NCBI GenBank assembly: GCA_022784805.1
Contig: JALFYG010000014.1
Location: forward strand, 1-18,164
DNA from: Spirochaetales bacterium
GTDB taxonomy: Bacteria > Spirochaetota > Spirochaetia > Sphaerochaetales > Sphaerochaetaceae
Direction of reading: 5' to 3'
Length of the DNA stretch: 18,164 bases
In this document: in pieces, positions 1 through 7,405 of the stretch
How the letters are laid out: every line of letters starts with the position of its first letter
How positions within the stretch are numbered: position 1 is the first letter of the stretch
The notes under the pieces: model-generated
What the model was told of the DNA's origin: nothing
What the model saw: the letters and a program-made list of their open reading frames with translations, nothing else
The model's database searches: none
Position numbers and translations under genes: made by a program

Positions 1-1
1 T

Positions 2-1366
2 GGAAACTTGGAAGCAGCATCAAAAGCCTTCCTTTCCTCACATCCAGATGTTTCTCTCATAGTTGTCGCTGATAACGACATTCCAAGAGAAGGTGAGAAA
101 AAGGGAGTCGGGGAACTCAAAGCTGAGAAGACTGGACTACCATATATTCTGATTCCCGAACAGGGAATGGATGCCAACGATTACCAGGTCGCGGGAAATG
201 ATTTGAAAATGCTGCTTCAATCGTCGGAAGTCTCTGTCTCCAATCCACTTGGAATGGTGTTTGACTTTGACATGGCCAAAGATCTCTCAGATTTAGGATG
301 GCTGATAGAAGGCTGGATCCCTAGGAAGAGCATAGCGATGTTTTATGGTTCTCCGGGCTGTTCAAAAAGTACACTGTCAGTCGATATGGCTATGACTTAT
401 GCTTGCAAAATGGCTGAGTGGAATGGTCATCCCATCGATCATCAGGGTGGCATTGTCGTCTATCTGAGCGGAGAAGGGTATCCGGGACTTATCAAGAGAA
501 AGCTTGCTTGGGAACAGGTTCATGACGTCAAGTCTGTAGGTTCTATAGCATTCTCCAAGAGGGTCCCGAAGATAAACACTTCTGAGGGATACGATGAGAC
601 TGTTAAGGCACTAAAGGCACTGAATAAGCCTATTGACCTAATTCTGATCGACACTTTCCGCAGAGCTTTCGAAGGGGATGAAAATGACTCAGGAGCTACT
701 GAATCATTCTTTTCAGCGTTACAAAGGTTGTTGGAGGAGTTTGATGGAACCTCAATCATTGTAGTCCATCACTCAGGAAAGAATCTAAAAGGTGGCCCAC
801 GAGGATCATCGAACCACGCAGCATCAGTTGATGTCCTGGTAAGCGTGGAGAGAGACAGGTCTAAAAACTTGATAAGTGTGACTCAGGATAAACAGAAGGA
901 TGCGGAAGAGCTTTATCCTGAACACTTCGCCATGGAATCGACTGTTTTGAAGGATGTACTTGATTCAAAAGGTAGAGAAATGAGTGCGCCATACCTTGTC
1001 AGCTTGAGAAAGAATGAATCTTCAGATGTAAATCAAATGGTACTCTTCAAAAAGGCTGACGCTTTTGATCTGTTTAAGAGAATATGGAAAGGAACCAAGA
1101 GAGTGATTGAAGGGATGAGCGGAGAGTATCCTTTCATCTCAATAGCGGAGTTCTTGGATCACTACGTTTCAAAAAAGGGAATATCGAAAAAGAGTGCAAG
1201 CAACTATCTTCGGGCTGAAAGATGTCCTTTTTCAGAGTTATTGAAGAATGGAAAGATGAAATGGGAAGACGAAGGTTTCTATCTTACGGACAAGGATCTC
1301 ATTACGAATCTTGAAAACAAAACCACGGAAACTGAAGAAGAGGAAGAATCTGATACCGTTTTCTAG
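2..1366 (+). CDS. Toprim + RepA-like RecA-fold ATPase (plasmid-type primase/helicase), 5' partial
   Basis: Probably the replication or DNA-processing ATPase of the element. The reading frame is open to the left edge, and the first residues (GNLEAASKAF, then VVADND) match the middle of a Toprim domain, so the TTG at 8 is not a credible start and the N-terminus lies outside the window. Counting from that TTG, residues 1-60 finish the Toprim part (ADND 21-24; GMDANDY 53-59). A RepA-like RecA domain follows, with Walker A GSPGCSKST at 114-122, Walker B LILID at 211-215 and VVHHSGK at 252-258, before an arginine/glycine segment typical of RepA/AAA_25 ATPases. The C-terminal ~110 residues may be winged-helix (SKKSASNYL), ending in an acidic tail. 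It converges on the mobilization genes across a shared terminator. Family assignment is solid; a role in replicating the element is inferred. Confidence 0.85.
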   Translation, partial: GNLEAASKAFLSSHPDVSLIVVADNDIPREGEKKGVGELKAEKTGLPYILIPEQGMDANDYQVAGNDLKMLLQSSEVSVSNPLGMVFDFDMAKDLSDLGWLIEGWIPRKSIAMFYGSPGCSKSTLSVDMAMTYACKMAEWNGHPIDHQGGIVVYLSGEGYPGLIKRKLAWEQVHDVKSVGSIAFSKRVPKINTSEGYDETVKALKALNKPIDLILIDTFRRAFEGDENDSGATESFFSALQRLLEEFDGTSIIVVHHSGKNLKGGPRGSSNHAASVDVLVSVERDRSKNLISVTQDKQKDAEELYPEHFAMESTVLKDVLDSKGREMSAPYLVSLRKNESSDVNQMVLFKKADAFDLFKRIWKGTKRVIEGMSGEYPFISIAEFLDHYVSKKGISKKSASNYLRAERCPFSELLKNGKMKWEDEGFYLTDKDLITNLENKTTETEEEEESDTVF

Positions 1367-1395
1367 TTACTAAAGAGATGACGGAGAGGAAAGAA

Positions 1396-1428
1396 GGGGC
1401 AGTCCGATAAGGACAGGCCCCTTGTCTT
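1396..1428 (+). terminator. Rho-independent terminator between convergent genes
   Basis: GGGGC (1396-1400) pairs with GCCCC (1417-1421) and, inside an A/A-G mismatch, GTCC (1402-1405) pairs with GGAC (1411-1414) around a GATAA loop. A T-rich tract follows and runs into the stop codon of the opposing gene. It ends the Toprim/ATPase transcript. On the other strand the stem is followed by TTCTTTCC, so it may also serve the mobilization operon. Confidence 0.75.
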
Positions 1429-1929
1429 TTAGCGGGTATTATACAGATTGTTTGACTTTGCCTGCTTCTTTTCCTTTGTTTTCTTGTTGGCCATCCTTAT
1501 CCTCTCCATTTCTTCAACTAAGAGGAGTCTTCTCAAATACTGTTCAGGAGATACACTGGCTGGAATCGATATAGTGTAGCTGTCTTCTTCTTCCTTAAGC
1601 TTCAAAAGGTCTCTTTTCTGCGGATCATTTCCAAGCAACCTTTCAAGAAGAACCTTTTGTTCGTCAAAGCAGGGGATATTTCTGGATATGGTGTGAGCGA
1701 TTTCTTCTGGCGCATTTTTGACAGAGAAACCTCTAGTGGGAAGATAGATGTATAAGAGGAAGTAATTTGTCTCTTCTTCATTATCAATGTATAAAAATGT
1801 AACACCTGAACCAGCTTCTTCGATGATGTAGAGCTTCTTCTTAATAGGATTCTTAATAAGATAGCTGGATAGCATTGAGAGCACTGGATCGTCAGATGAA
1901 AATTCAAATACTGATGGATTGTTATTCAT
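1429..1929 (-). CDS. Hypothetical protein, last gene of the mobilization operon
   Basis: 166 residues, family not recognised. There is no signal peptide or membrane segment. The middle (about 32-75) alternates hydrophobic and polar residues (KKLYIIEE, VTFLYID, YFLLYIYLP), suggesting a small alpha/beta fold. The tail is strongly basic (residues ~145-160, rich in K/R/Q). The ATG lies inside the 3' end of the preceding membrane-protein gene (8-nt overlap), so it is probably translated by coupling. It is the fourth consecutive overlapping or near-abutting gene after mobC, which argues for a role in mobilization or maintenance, but nothing in the sequence identifies one. Confidence 0.7.
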   Translation of the reverse strand: MNNNPSVFEFSSDDPVLSMLSSYLIKNPIKKKLYIIEEAGSGVTFLYIDNEEETNYFLLYIYLPTRGFSVKNAPEEIAHTISRNIPCFDEQKVLLERLLGNDPQKRDLLKLKEEEDSYTISIPASVSPEQYLRRLLLVEEMERIRMANKKTKEKKQAKSNNLYNTR

Positions 1930-2566
1930 GTTTTACCTCTCTTTTGTTGTATAAAAACTCAAAAATGAACCATACGAAACCATGAAGCATTCCGTATATG
2001 ATTATGCCTATGGTGCCGGATGTCCAAGGAACAATACATAGAAAGCATTGAGAATAAGTAATAAGGATGCTTACGATCATGTATGGGATTAGAATCTGTG
2101 TTTTTCTATTCTGCTTAGAGTAGAGCATTAGAAATGGTATTACTGTACCCGCAATGCTAGGGAAAAAGAAGGGGATTTCTTGACTGATAAGGCAAGCCAC
2201 TATGTCTACTGGTATAATTTTGATAATGAGCGGTATGGCTTGTAGAAAGAAGAAAAAGAGTAGGCAGACAGCTCCGTAGTCTCTGGCCTTTGAGCTGTCC
2301 AAAAGCTTTGTCTTAATCTCATTCATGCCGTTTGAAAGGCTAGAATATGACTCAGAGGAAGGTATTCTTCCTTCCAAGTATTTGACATGGCTCTCAGCGG
2401 ACGTGATTCTTTTCTCTAGTTCTTTCTCTTTTTCTGTCTTTTTTGCCAGAGTCATTGTAAGCCAGTCGATTGTAGCTAGAGATTTTTCTGTCGAAGCTTC
2501 GTAATTTTTCAGTAGCTTCTCCAAGTCTGTCGTTTGATTGTTCTTCTTTAGTTTCGAAGTGTCCAT
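1922..2566 (-). CDS. Coiled-coil / four-TM membrane protein overlapping the relaxase gene (MobB-like by position)
   Basis: 214 residues from the ATG at 2566. I chose this start over an in-frame one at 2596 because AAAGGAG lies 7 nt upstream of it. Residues ~10-90 are charged and heptad-like (EKLLKNYEASTEK, KEKELEKRI), predicting a coiled coil. About four hydrophobic helices follow (around AVCLLFFFFLQAIPLI, FFFPSIAGTVIPFLM, ILIPYMIVSILITY and GTIGIIIYGMLHGFVW). The first 173 nt are out of frame within the 3' end of the relaxase gene. Established parallel: in RSF1010 and ColE1-type plasmids, small membrane or accessory mob proteins (MobB, MbeB/MbeD) are encoded inside or overlapping the relaxase gene. 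Here a similar job, tethering the relaxosome to the membrane or coupling protein, is inferred from position and topology, not sequence similarity. Confidence 0.75.
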   Translation of the reverse strand: MDTSKLKKNNQTTDLEKLLKNYEASTEKSLATIDWLTMTLAKKTEKEKELEKRITSAESHVKYLEGRIPSSESYSSLSNGMNEIKTKLLDSSKARDYGAVCLLFFFFLQAIPLIIKIIPVDIVACLISQEIPFFFPSIAGTVIPFLMLYSKQNRKTQILIPYMIVSILITYSQCFLCIVPWTSGTIGIIIYGMLHGFVWFIFEFLYNKREVKHE

Positions 2567-3350
2567 ATAGTTTCTCCTTTGAAAAATCTTCGTCAAAGTA
2601 TTTGCTTAGAGTTTTTCCTCTAATCTTTCTGTGATTGCCGTCTTCATCCTCTATGGAGAAGACGATATTCTTTCTGTTGTCCCGGCACTCAACCTTAATG
2701 CCTTCTTGAAGAAGAATCTCTTCAAATTCATCAAAGGATGAAGCGCTTTCTTTTGCCTTTTGAATATGATCGGCAATATAGAAAACCCAGGAGTCGACAT
2801 GTCCTTTTCCAGCCTCTGAAAGGACAGCGTAGGTGTACTGGTCATAGCTTGTTGGTTTGTCTAAAGTCGTTTCCACTTCATGATCCTTGGTAGTTATGAC
2901 CTTCAATCCATGTTCTAGACATAGATCATCGGAGAGCCTTTTCAAGTCATTCAGTTGTTTCTTTGAGTGGCGGTATTTGTGTCCATCTGCCAAAGATACA
3001 GAGTTTACGATAATGTGGCTATGAATATGGTCTTTGTCCACGTGAGTAGCTATCAAGACTTCAAAGCCTTTGAACAGCTCTGACTTCTTTACTAGCTCTA
3101 AAGAAACAGCATGAGCCCCTTCTGCTGAGATCACTTCATCAGGCGATAATGACCATACAATATGCTTATACTGCCTTCCCGATGTCTTCCCATAGAAGTG
3201 CTTTGTGGAAAGCATGTCAGCCGTCACTGTCTCCACTGAACATCTGACTCCGGAAAGCAGTTTATCATTTGTTTTTTCTTCTTGGGTAACATACTTGATG
3301 ATGGCTGATATTGAAGGTGCTCCACCCGATACAGACTTGATCACAGCCAT
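2394..3350 (-). CDS. Relaxase (MOBP-type mobilization nuclease)
   Basis: 318 residues. Relaxases nick one strand at oriT, stay linked to it through a tyrosine and pilot it to the recipient. The three-histidine motif is clear: HVDKDHIHSH at 103-112 followed by IIVNS. The candidate catalytic tyrosine is Y20 in KYVTQEEKT, the motif I arrangement of relaxase family PF03432. The protein is short, with no helicase or primase domain; the C-terminal ~70 residues are highly charged, and that stretch is read in a second frame by the membrane-protein gene. The ATG is separated from the mobC stop by one nucleotide (TGA-T-ATG) and has AAGGAG 10 nt upstream. No type IV secretion gene is visible, so the element is likely mobilizable rather than self-transmissible, unless such genes lie to the left. 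Confidence 0.9.
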   Translation of the reverse strand: MAVIKSVSGGAPSISAIIKYVTQEEKTNDKLLSGVRCSVETVTADMLSTKHFYGKTSGRQYKHIVWSLSPDEVISAEGAHAVSLELVKKSELFKGFEVLIATHVDKDHIHSHIIVNSVSLADGHKYRHSKKQLNDLKRLSDDLCLEHGLKVITTKDHEVETTLDKPTSYDQYTYAVLSEAGKGHVDSWVFYIADHIQKAKESASSFDEFEEILLQEGIKVECRDNRKNIVFSIEDEDGNHRKIRGKTLSKYFDEDFSKEKLYGHFETKEEQSNDRLGEATEKLRSFDRKISSYNRLAYNDSGKKDRKRERTREKNHVR

Positions 3351-3351
3351 A

Positions 3352-3696
3352 TCAATTTTTCTCCTTGAGTGTTACCAAAAACAAATCGATATCATCAGCT
3401 ATATCGTGTACCTGAAGAAGTGCCTTTTTGATCTCACCAGAAGAAACTTCCTGTCCGTAGTTGGCGGACTTTGCAAGCTGGTTAAGATTGCCTTGGATGT
3501 TTCTGACACTTCTGTAAAGCTCTTTGAGCTTGATGTCAAAGTCCGCTGGAAAAGGCTTTATCTTTCTACCAAGAGAAACTTTCAGGAGATAGTTCTGGAG
3601 CGATAGTCCAGAGTTCTTTACTTTCTCCTGAAGAAGGATGTCTTCCTTTTCGGACACACGGAATTTCTTCTGGATATGACGTGGATCTTTAGACAT
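3352..3696 (-). CDS. mobC: MobC-like relaxosome accessory protein
   Basis: 114 residues, starting at the ATG at 3696 (AAGGGGG upstream). The open frame extends further upstream, but that sequence codes for an implausible Cys/Pro-rich stretch and lies in the inverted-repeat region, so I exclude it. The N-terminus (RHIQKKFRVSEKEDILLQEK, then GLSLQNYLLK) looks like the ribbon-helix-helix DNA-binding region of MobC/NikA-like proteins. The C-terminal part (ELYRSVRNIQGNLNQLAK) is the helical segment typical of MobC. Such proteins bind oriT next to nic and help the relaxase to open it. It is first in the operon and sits directly beside the putative oriT; autoregulation by binding there is a reasonable inference. 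Confidence 0.85.
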   Translation of the reverse strand: MSKDPRHIQKKFRVSEKEDILLQEKVKNSGLSLQNYLLKVSLGRKIKPFPADFDIKLKELYRSVRNIQGNLNQLAKSANYGQEVSSGEIKKALLQVHDIADDIDLFLVTLKEKN

Positions 3697-3737
3697 TGTC
3701 CGAATCCCCCTTTCTCTTGGTAGAAATGATGAGGGTT

Positions 3738-3860
3738 CCAAGGGACATTCCCTGGCAAGCTCTTTTTCCGTCGGTACCACGACGGGGAGCTTGCATTTGC
3801 ATGTCTGATCCAATAGGAGACATGCTGGCCTTTGGTGAGAAAACTGAAGCTGTATGCTTC
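3738..3860. other. Candidate origin of transfer (oriT): array of inverted repeats
   Basis: Four hairpin-forming inverted repeats lie in 123 bp directly upstream of mobC. (1) CCaAGGGA/TCCCTGG, 3738-3755. (2) GCAAGCTC/GAGCTTGC, 3755-3762 with 3787-3794, enclosing CCGTCG/CGACGG (3768-3773, 3780-3785). (3) GCATGTCT/AGACATGC, 3799-3806 with 3818-3825. (4) GAAGC/GCTTC, 3846-3860. Position next to mobC and a relaxase is where MOBP oriTs normally lie. CTGG, a core seen at some MOBP nic sites (ColE1 type), occurs at 3752-3755 and again at 3825-3828 just after repeat 3, making the latter a nic candidate. The repeats are seen directly; the oriT function is inferred. Confidence 0.65.
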
Positions 3861-4422
3861 GTTTTGGTAGTTTTGGAGCCAAAGGGCATAACGGGGTGAT
3901 TCTTGCTGAAACACCTAAAGACGATATCGGATTTAGGGAAAACGGTTGTTTTCATCAAGAATCGATGGGATGAATCAAGCTTCGTTAAGAGCAGGAGCTG
4001 ATTGTTCAGACAACCTTTAAGAGCGGTTGCCGAAGGGTGTGGACACGTGCAATGGTGTTGGCTGAATGCGGGCATCTTCATATTTCTACTTAGAGAAAAG
4101 GGAAGGAATAGCAAGGGATCTAGATATAGGATAATGAGGGCTTTTATAAAAGGCAAGTGTTCATAATTATTGGTACCATAAATAGTTAGTATAAAATCAT
4201 ATACAATTTGGTACAAAAATATTCCTAGAAAAAAGAGGAGTGCATTGTTATTTTGATATCAGGAGGTACAGAAAGGATAAAAGGAAGGATAAAAACAAAA
4301 CAAAGGGAGAGGAGCACCGGAGAAATCCGGTGTTTTCTATTGGCATAGAGTCATTTTCGTCTTCTATATGGATTTTCGATTTTTGACGTAAATGACGACT
4401 CAATTCTTTACGTAAATATAAA
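3861..4422. other. Non-coding interval between mobilization module and btu operon
   Basis: No convincing gene; the longest open frame crosses the oriT repeats and has an implausible composition. Further inverted repeats occur: CCTAAA/TTTAGG (3914-3919, 3932-3937) around CGATATCG, and CAACC/GGTTG (4011-4015, 4025-4029). TTGGTAC occurs twice (about 4170 and 4208). AGGAGGT at about 4261-4267 looks like a ribosome-binding site but has no suitable start after it. A + strand terminator lies at 4315. The palindrome TTTACGTAAA lies at 4407-4416, with a second ACGTAAAT copy near 4386. Base composition becomes visibly more A+T rich from about 4130 onward, consistent with a junction between backbone and cargo. 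Confidence 0.6.
4315..4338 (+). terminator. Strong rho-independent terminator with no visible gene before it
   Basis: CACCGGA (4315-4321), GAAA tetraloop, TCCGGTG (4326-4332), then TTTTCTATT. The perfect 7-bp stem with a T tract only on the + side fixes the orientation. No + strand gene lies in the preceding ~3 kb, so it either ends an unannotated small RNA or leader, insulates the btu region, or is left over from a lost gene. Confidence 0.75.
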
Positions 4423-5190
4423 TTAGTTTATTATACCCTTACCATTACCTATTAAGAAAAGTGTTTCATCGTTAACTGTAACAATACGACTTTGTATTCC
4501 AAAAACACTCTTCAATAAAGAAGGAGTTATAATTTGTTTCGGAACTCCTTTTTTTATTACTTCCCCATTTTGCAGGATAATCACATTATCAGAGTATTGC
4601 AAAACGGCATTTATATCGTGTGTTGTCATTATTACCAAAAAGCCCTCATCTGCTAAGTTTCTAGCAGTGTTTAGGATAGTCGACTGGTTTTTTACATCAA
4701 GATTATTTGTTGGTTCATCGAGAAGGATTATTTGATTCATGCTACAGATGGCTCGTGCAAGAAGTACAAGCTGTTGTTCTCCCCCTGAAAGTTCTCTTGC
4801 TTTTTTTCTTTTTAATGATTGAATCCCACATATCTCTAACGCCATTTCTATTGATTCAGAAGACACCCTTGGATTCAAAAAAGAAGCCATTTCAAGTATT
4901 TCATAAACAAAAAAACCTTCAGGAATCTCTCCCCTTTGTGGAACAAATGATATCATTTCAGACAACATATGTAGATTTATTGAGTTTAGGTTTTTCTCTT
5001 GAATAAAAATATCGCCAGAAAAAATACTTGTTTCCTTCAACAATGTCTTTATAAACGTCGTTTTTCCTGAACCATTTGGTCCAATAATCGAGTAAAGTGT
5101 TCCTCTTTTAAACTCCAGATTTATGTTATTTATAACTCGTGCTTTCCCATATCCAGAAGATAGATTATTAAACAAAAGCATAGGTTTCAT
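4423..5190 (-). CDS. btuD: Cobalamin ABC importer, ATP-binding protein
   Basis: 255 residues, the cytoplasmic ATPase that drives vitamin B12 uptake through BtuC. Seen: Walker A GPNGSGKT at 37-44, signature LSGGEQQ at 134-140, Walker B IILLDEP from 154, and the switch histidine H191 in TTHD. These are the elements of the FecE/BtuD iron-siderophore and cobalamin subfamily. I start it at the ATG at 5190: it overlaps the permease stop as ATGA and has AGAGGA 8 nt upstream, whereas the longer frame adds an unlikely basic stretch. It is last in btuF-btuC-btuD, and the riboswitch upstream of btuF fixes the substrate as cobalamin or a related corrinoid. No clear terminator follows the stop on this strand. 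Confidence 0.92.
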   Translation of the reverse strand: MKPMLLFNNLSSGYGKARVINNINLEFKRGTLYSIIGPNGSGKTTFIKTLLKETSIFSGDIFIQEKNLNSINLHMLSEMISFVPQRGEIPEGFFVYEILEMASFLNPRVSSESIEMALEICGIQSLKRKKARELSGGEQQLVLLARAICSMNQIILLDEPTNNLDVKNQSTILNTARNLADEGFLVIMTTHDINAVLQYSDNVIILQNGEVIKKGVPKQIITPSLLKSVFGIQSRIVTVNDETLFLIGNGKGIIN

Positions 5191-6155
5191 TTCTTTTTTC
5201 CTCTTATTGCGAGTACTAAGAACAAAGGACATCCAATTATTGAAGTAATTATTCCAACAGGTATTTCTGCTGGCGCAAGGACTGTTCTAGAGATTGTGTC
5301 CGCAATAGTCATTATCCATGCTCCAACTATCATTGAAGAAAACAAAAGGTTCTTATGCGATGGACCAACTATTTTTCTTGCTATATGAGGAGACACTATC
5401 CCGGTAAAACCAATCACACCGCAAAAACTAACAGCAATAGATGTTGAGATGGCAGAAATAAGCAGAATCTTTACTCGTGATTCAATGGGATTAACTCCAA
5501 GCGACCTTGCACTCAAGTGATCTAAAAGGAGTATATCCATAGATTTAGCACTCAAATGAAGAAGATTAAACTCAATAATCATTGTAACTAGCAATATGGT
5601 CATCTTTTGAAGAGATAAAGATGAAAAACTACCCATTGTCCAAAAGTAGACGCCAGACAATGAATTCCTGTTCATGTAGATTAAGAATGAAGTAAGTGCA
5701 GAGAATAGACTAGAAACAGCAACACCACTAAGAATAATCGTTTGTGGAGTTTTGTAATCAATTCCAACAGCAATGGCTGAAGCAATAATAGCTCCCACGA
5801 AAGCGAGGATTGGTAATGAGAAAACATTGGTGGTAACAAGCCCAATCATTGTTGCTATTGCAATTGAAAGAGAAGCTCCGCTTGATACACCTAACAAATA
5901 AGGATCTGCTAATTCATTTTTAAAAGAAGTCTGGAAGGCAACTCCACTTAAGGCAAGAATCCCACCGCAAAATGTGCTACCAAATACGCGTGGCAATCTT
6001 ATTTTTCGAATGATATACGAATATTCGGTATCACGAATCAAAGAGATAATAGAATCTGTCATAGAAATGGTTGTACTTCCTACGGAAAGGGATCCTATCA
6101 AAGTGAGGATTAAGAAAACTAAGGCAAAAACCTCAAAATACTTTACGCGTCTCAT
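5187..6155 (-). CDS. btuC: Cobalamin ABC importer, FecCD-family permease
   Basis: 322 residues from the ATG at 6155, which lies 7 nt after the btuF stop with AGGA upstream. An earlier in-frame ATG (6209) would overlap btuF by 47 nt and is less likely. The protein is hydrophobic throughout, with about ten membrane helices as in BtuC/FhuB. Family signatures include LPRVFGSTFCGGILALSGVAFQ near the N-terminus, the glycine-rich DPYLLGVSSGAS, and GFTGIVSPHIARKIVG toward the C-terminus, where the cytoplasmic loop contacts the ATPase. It forms the inner-membrane channel with BtuD, fed by periplasmic BtuF. The gene overlaps btuD by 4 nt, indicating co-translation. Confidence 0.92.
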   Translation of the reverse strand: MRRVKYFEVFALVFLILTLIGSLSVGSTTISMTDSIISLIRDTEYSYIIRKIRLPRVFGSTFCGGILALSGVAFQTSFKNELADPYLLGVSSGASLSIAIATMIGLVTTNVFSLPILAFVGAIIASAIAVGIDYKTPQTIILSGVAVSSLFSALTSFLIYMNRNSLSGVYFWTMGSFSSLSLQKMTILLVTMIIEFNLLHLSAKSMDILLLDHLSARSLGVNPIESRVKILLISAISTSIAVSFCGVIGFTGIVSPHIARKIVGPSHKNLLFSSMIVGAWIMTIADTISRTVLAPAEIPVGIITSIIGCPLFLVLAIRGKKK

Positions 6156-6162
6156 TGCAATC

Positions 6163-7044
6163 CTAAAAAACTTCTGGATAGAGAATTCGTGCAACTTCTT
6201 CAACTGCATCTGCTATTCTTGGTCCTTGTCGATCCATTATATTCCCATCAATTAACTTTATTTCTCCTGATTTACAAGCGGAAAGATTCGAATATGGTTC
6301 AACAGAAGTCAAATAATTGATGTCACCTTCTGGATTAGAATAAGAATATACAGGGATTAATATGACATCTGGGTCTGCAATGAATAGAGACTCTTTGTCA
6401 AACATCCAATTCCTTCCATCTTTTGCTACGTTTTCTCCTCCAGCAACATCTATTACTCCTGAGATAAAAGTGTCTCCTGTCGCAGTGAAATCTCCCATTT
6501 CTCCAAACCCAACGCAGTAATAGACTGTTTTTCTCTCTTTCACATTTGAAGAAACAGTACTCTCTACTTTAAAAATTCTTTCCCGTATTTCGGAACATAA
6601 CTCAACAGATTCTTTTTCTGCACCAATAATCGTTCCTACGGTTTCGATTAATTCATATGTTCCTTCCAGTGATTCCTGGGGATTAACAATAGCAACACTT
6701 AAGCCTGCATTTTGTAGCACTGCAACTGTCTCAGTAGAGACTATTGACGAGCATACAATTACATCCGGTTTAAGAGAGACGATAGTTTCTATACTTGGAT
6801 TGTAGAGGTCTCCGACACTTTGAATTTGCTTAGCCTCCTCCGGGTAATCACAATAATTCGTTCTGCCAACCAGCAGATTACCTTTTCCTAAAGCAAAGAC
6901 AGTCTCTGTAATATTTGGCCCAAGAGAGACTATTCTTAGGTCCTGGTCAACATCAGAAGATGCTACTTCTACAGTGCCTGAAGAAGAAACGGTTGCAATA
7001 GCCAAAAAGAACAATAGTGCTGTGAACACTTTACGTTTATACAT
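6163..7044 (-). CDS. btuF: Cobalamin-binding periplasmic protein
   Basis: 293 residues. It captures cobalamin in the periplasm and delivers it to BtuCD. A signal peptide is visible at the start (MYKRKVFTALLFFLAIATVSSS), with no lipobox cysteine, so a soluble rather than lipid-anchored form is expected. The mature N-terminus RIVSLGPNITETVFALGKG, followed by TNYCDYPEEAK and SVGDLYNPSIETIVSLKPDVI, is typical of the BtuF/FepB class III binding-protein fold. The ATG at 7044 is chosen because it has GAGAGG just upstream and begins the signal peptide; a longer open frame runs back into the riboswitch and is not real coding sequence. First gene of the riboswitch-controlled operon. Confidence 0.92.
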   Translation of the reverse strand: MYKRKVFTALLFFLAIATVSSSGTVEVASSDVDQDLRIVSLGPNITETVFALGKGNLLVGRTNYCDYPEEAKQIQSVGDLYNPSIETIVSLKPDVIVCSSIVSTETVAVLQNAGLSVAIVNPQESLEGTYELIETVGTIIGAEKESVELCSEIRERIFKVESTVSSNVKERKTVYYCVGFGEMGDFTATGDTFISGVIDVAGGENVAKDGRNWMFDKESLFIADPDVILIPVYSYSNPEGDINYLTSVEPYSNLSACKSGEIKLIDGNIMDRQGPRIADAVEEVARILYPEVF

Positions 7045-7072
7045 AGTGTCCTCTCCCAAAAATGAATAGTTT

Positions 7073-7131
7073 GGGTATGGACTGCATACCCGAACCTGTA
7101 CATCGCAGGAACCGGCTTTTGCCGACAGGTG
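7073..7131 (-). promoter_or_regulatory. Expression platform between riboswitch and btuF
   Basis: In the transcript, the aptamer is followed by ACCTGT/ACAGGT arms enclosing CGGCaaaaGCCG, and then by a perfect hairpin GGGTATG-CAGTC-CATACCC (7073-7091) about 20 nt before the btuF ribosome-binding site. No strong U tract directly follows the last hairpin (AAACTATTCATTTTT), so control of translation or a weak attenuator are both possible. The hairpins are seen; the switching mechanism is inferred. Confidence 0.5.
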
Positions 7132-7273
7132 ACCTCTCACGTAAGTTTCCTGACTACGGGCTTTGGTACCAGCTGCCTTCCCAGTTTCCCAGTGGCTTTT
7201 GCTTTCCCTTTACATCCCTTCACAGTGGCGGGACCGTGCAGGATTCTAACCTGCTTCCGTGCCATATGAGGTG
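7132..7273 (-). promoter_or_regulatory. Cobalamin riboswitch aptamer
   Basis: Read on the minus strand, the conserved blocks occur in the proper order: AATCCTGC then GGTCCCGCCACTGTGA, AGGGATG, GCCACTGGGAAACTGGGAAGG, and the B12-box segment AGTCAGGAAAC. The P1 arms ACCTC and GAGGT (+ strand 7268-7272 and 7132-7136) and P2 arms CACG/CGTG close the aptamer. Known function of this family: adenosylcobalamin or a related corrinoid binds and switches off cobalamin uptake or synthesis genes. Here it precedes btuFCD, fitting feedback repression of import. At about 140 nt it is compact compared with the long class-I forms. Confidence 0.92.
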
Positions 7274-7279
7274 ATAAGA

Positions 7280-7308
7280 ATTAAAAGATTAAAAACATTG
7301 TAAGTCAA
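7280..7308 (-). promoter_or_regulatory. Sigma-70-type promoter of the btu operon
   Basis: On the minus strand, TTGACT (-35) and TTTAAT (-10) are separated by 17 nt. The expected transcription start falls at about 7273, exactly where the riboswitch P1 helix begins, which supports the assignment. Confidence 0.7.
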
Positions 7309-7405
7309 GATCACTCTTTACTTTTCACCTTCTTTTTTCCCTATTTATCAAGAAAAAACATTATTTTGATTGGTTTTAACTTAGAGATCGTTTACCATGA
7401 TCGAA

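Noticed and set aside
3689..4216. 175-residue minus-strand open frame across the oriT region
   Set aside because: Low-complexity, Cys/His/Pro/Ser-rich composition, no ribosome-binding site, and it spans several perfect inverted repeats; better explained as non-coding DNA.
7062..7140. N-terminal extension of BtuF into the leader
   Set aside because: The extra 32 residues are encoded by riboswitch/expression-platform sequence, and the signal peptide and ribosome-binding site place the start at 7044.
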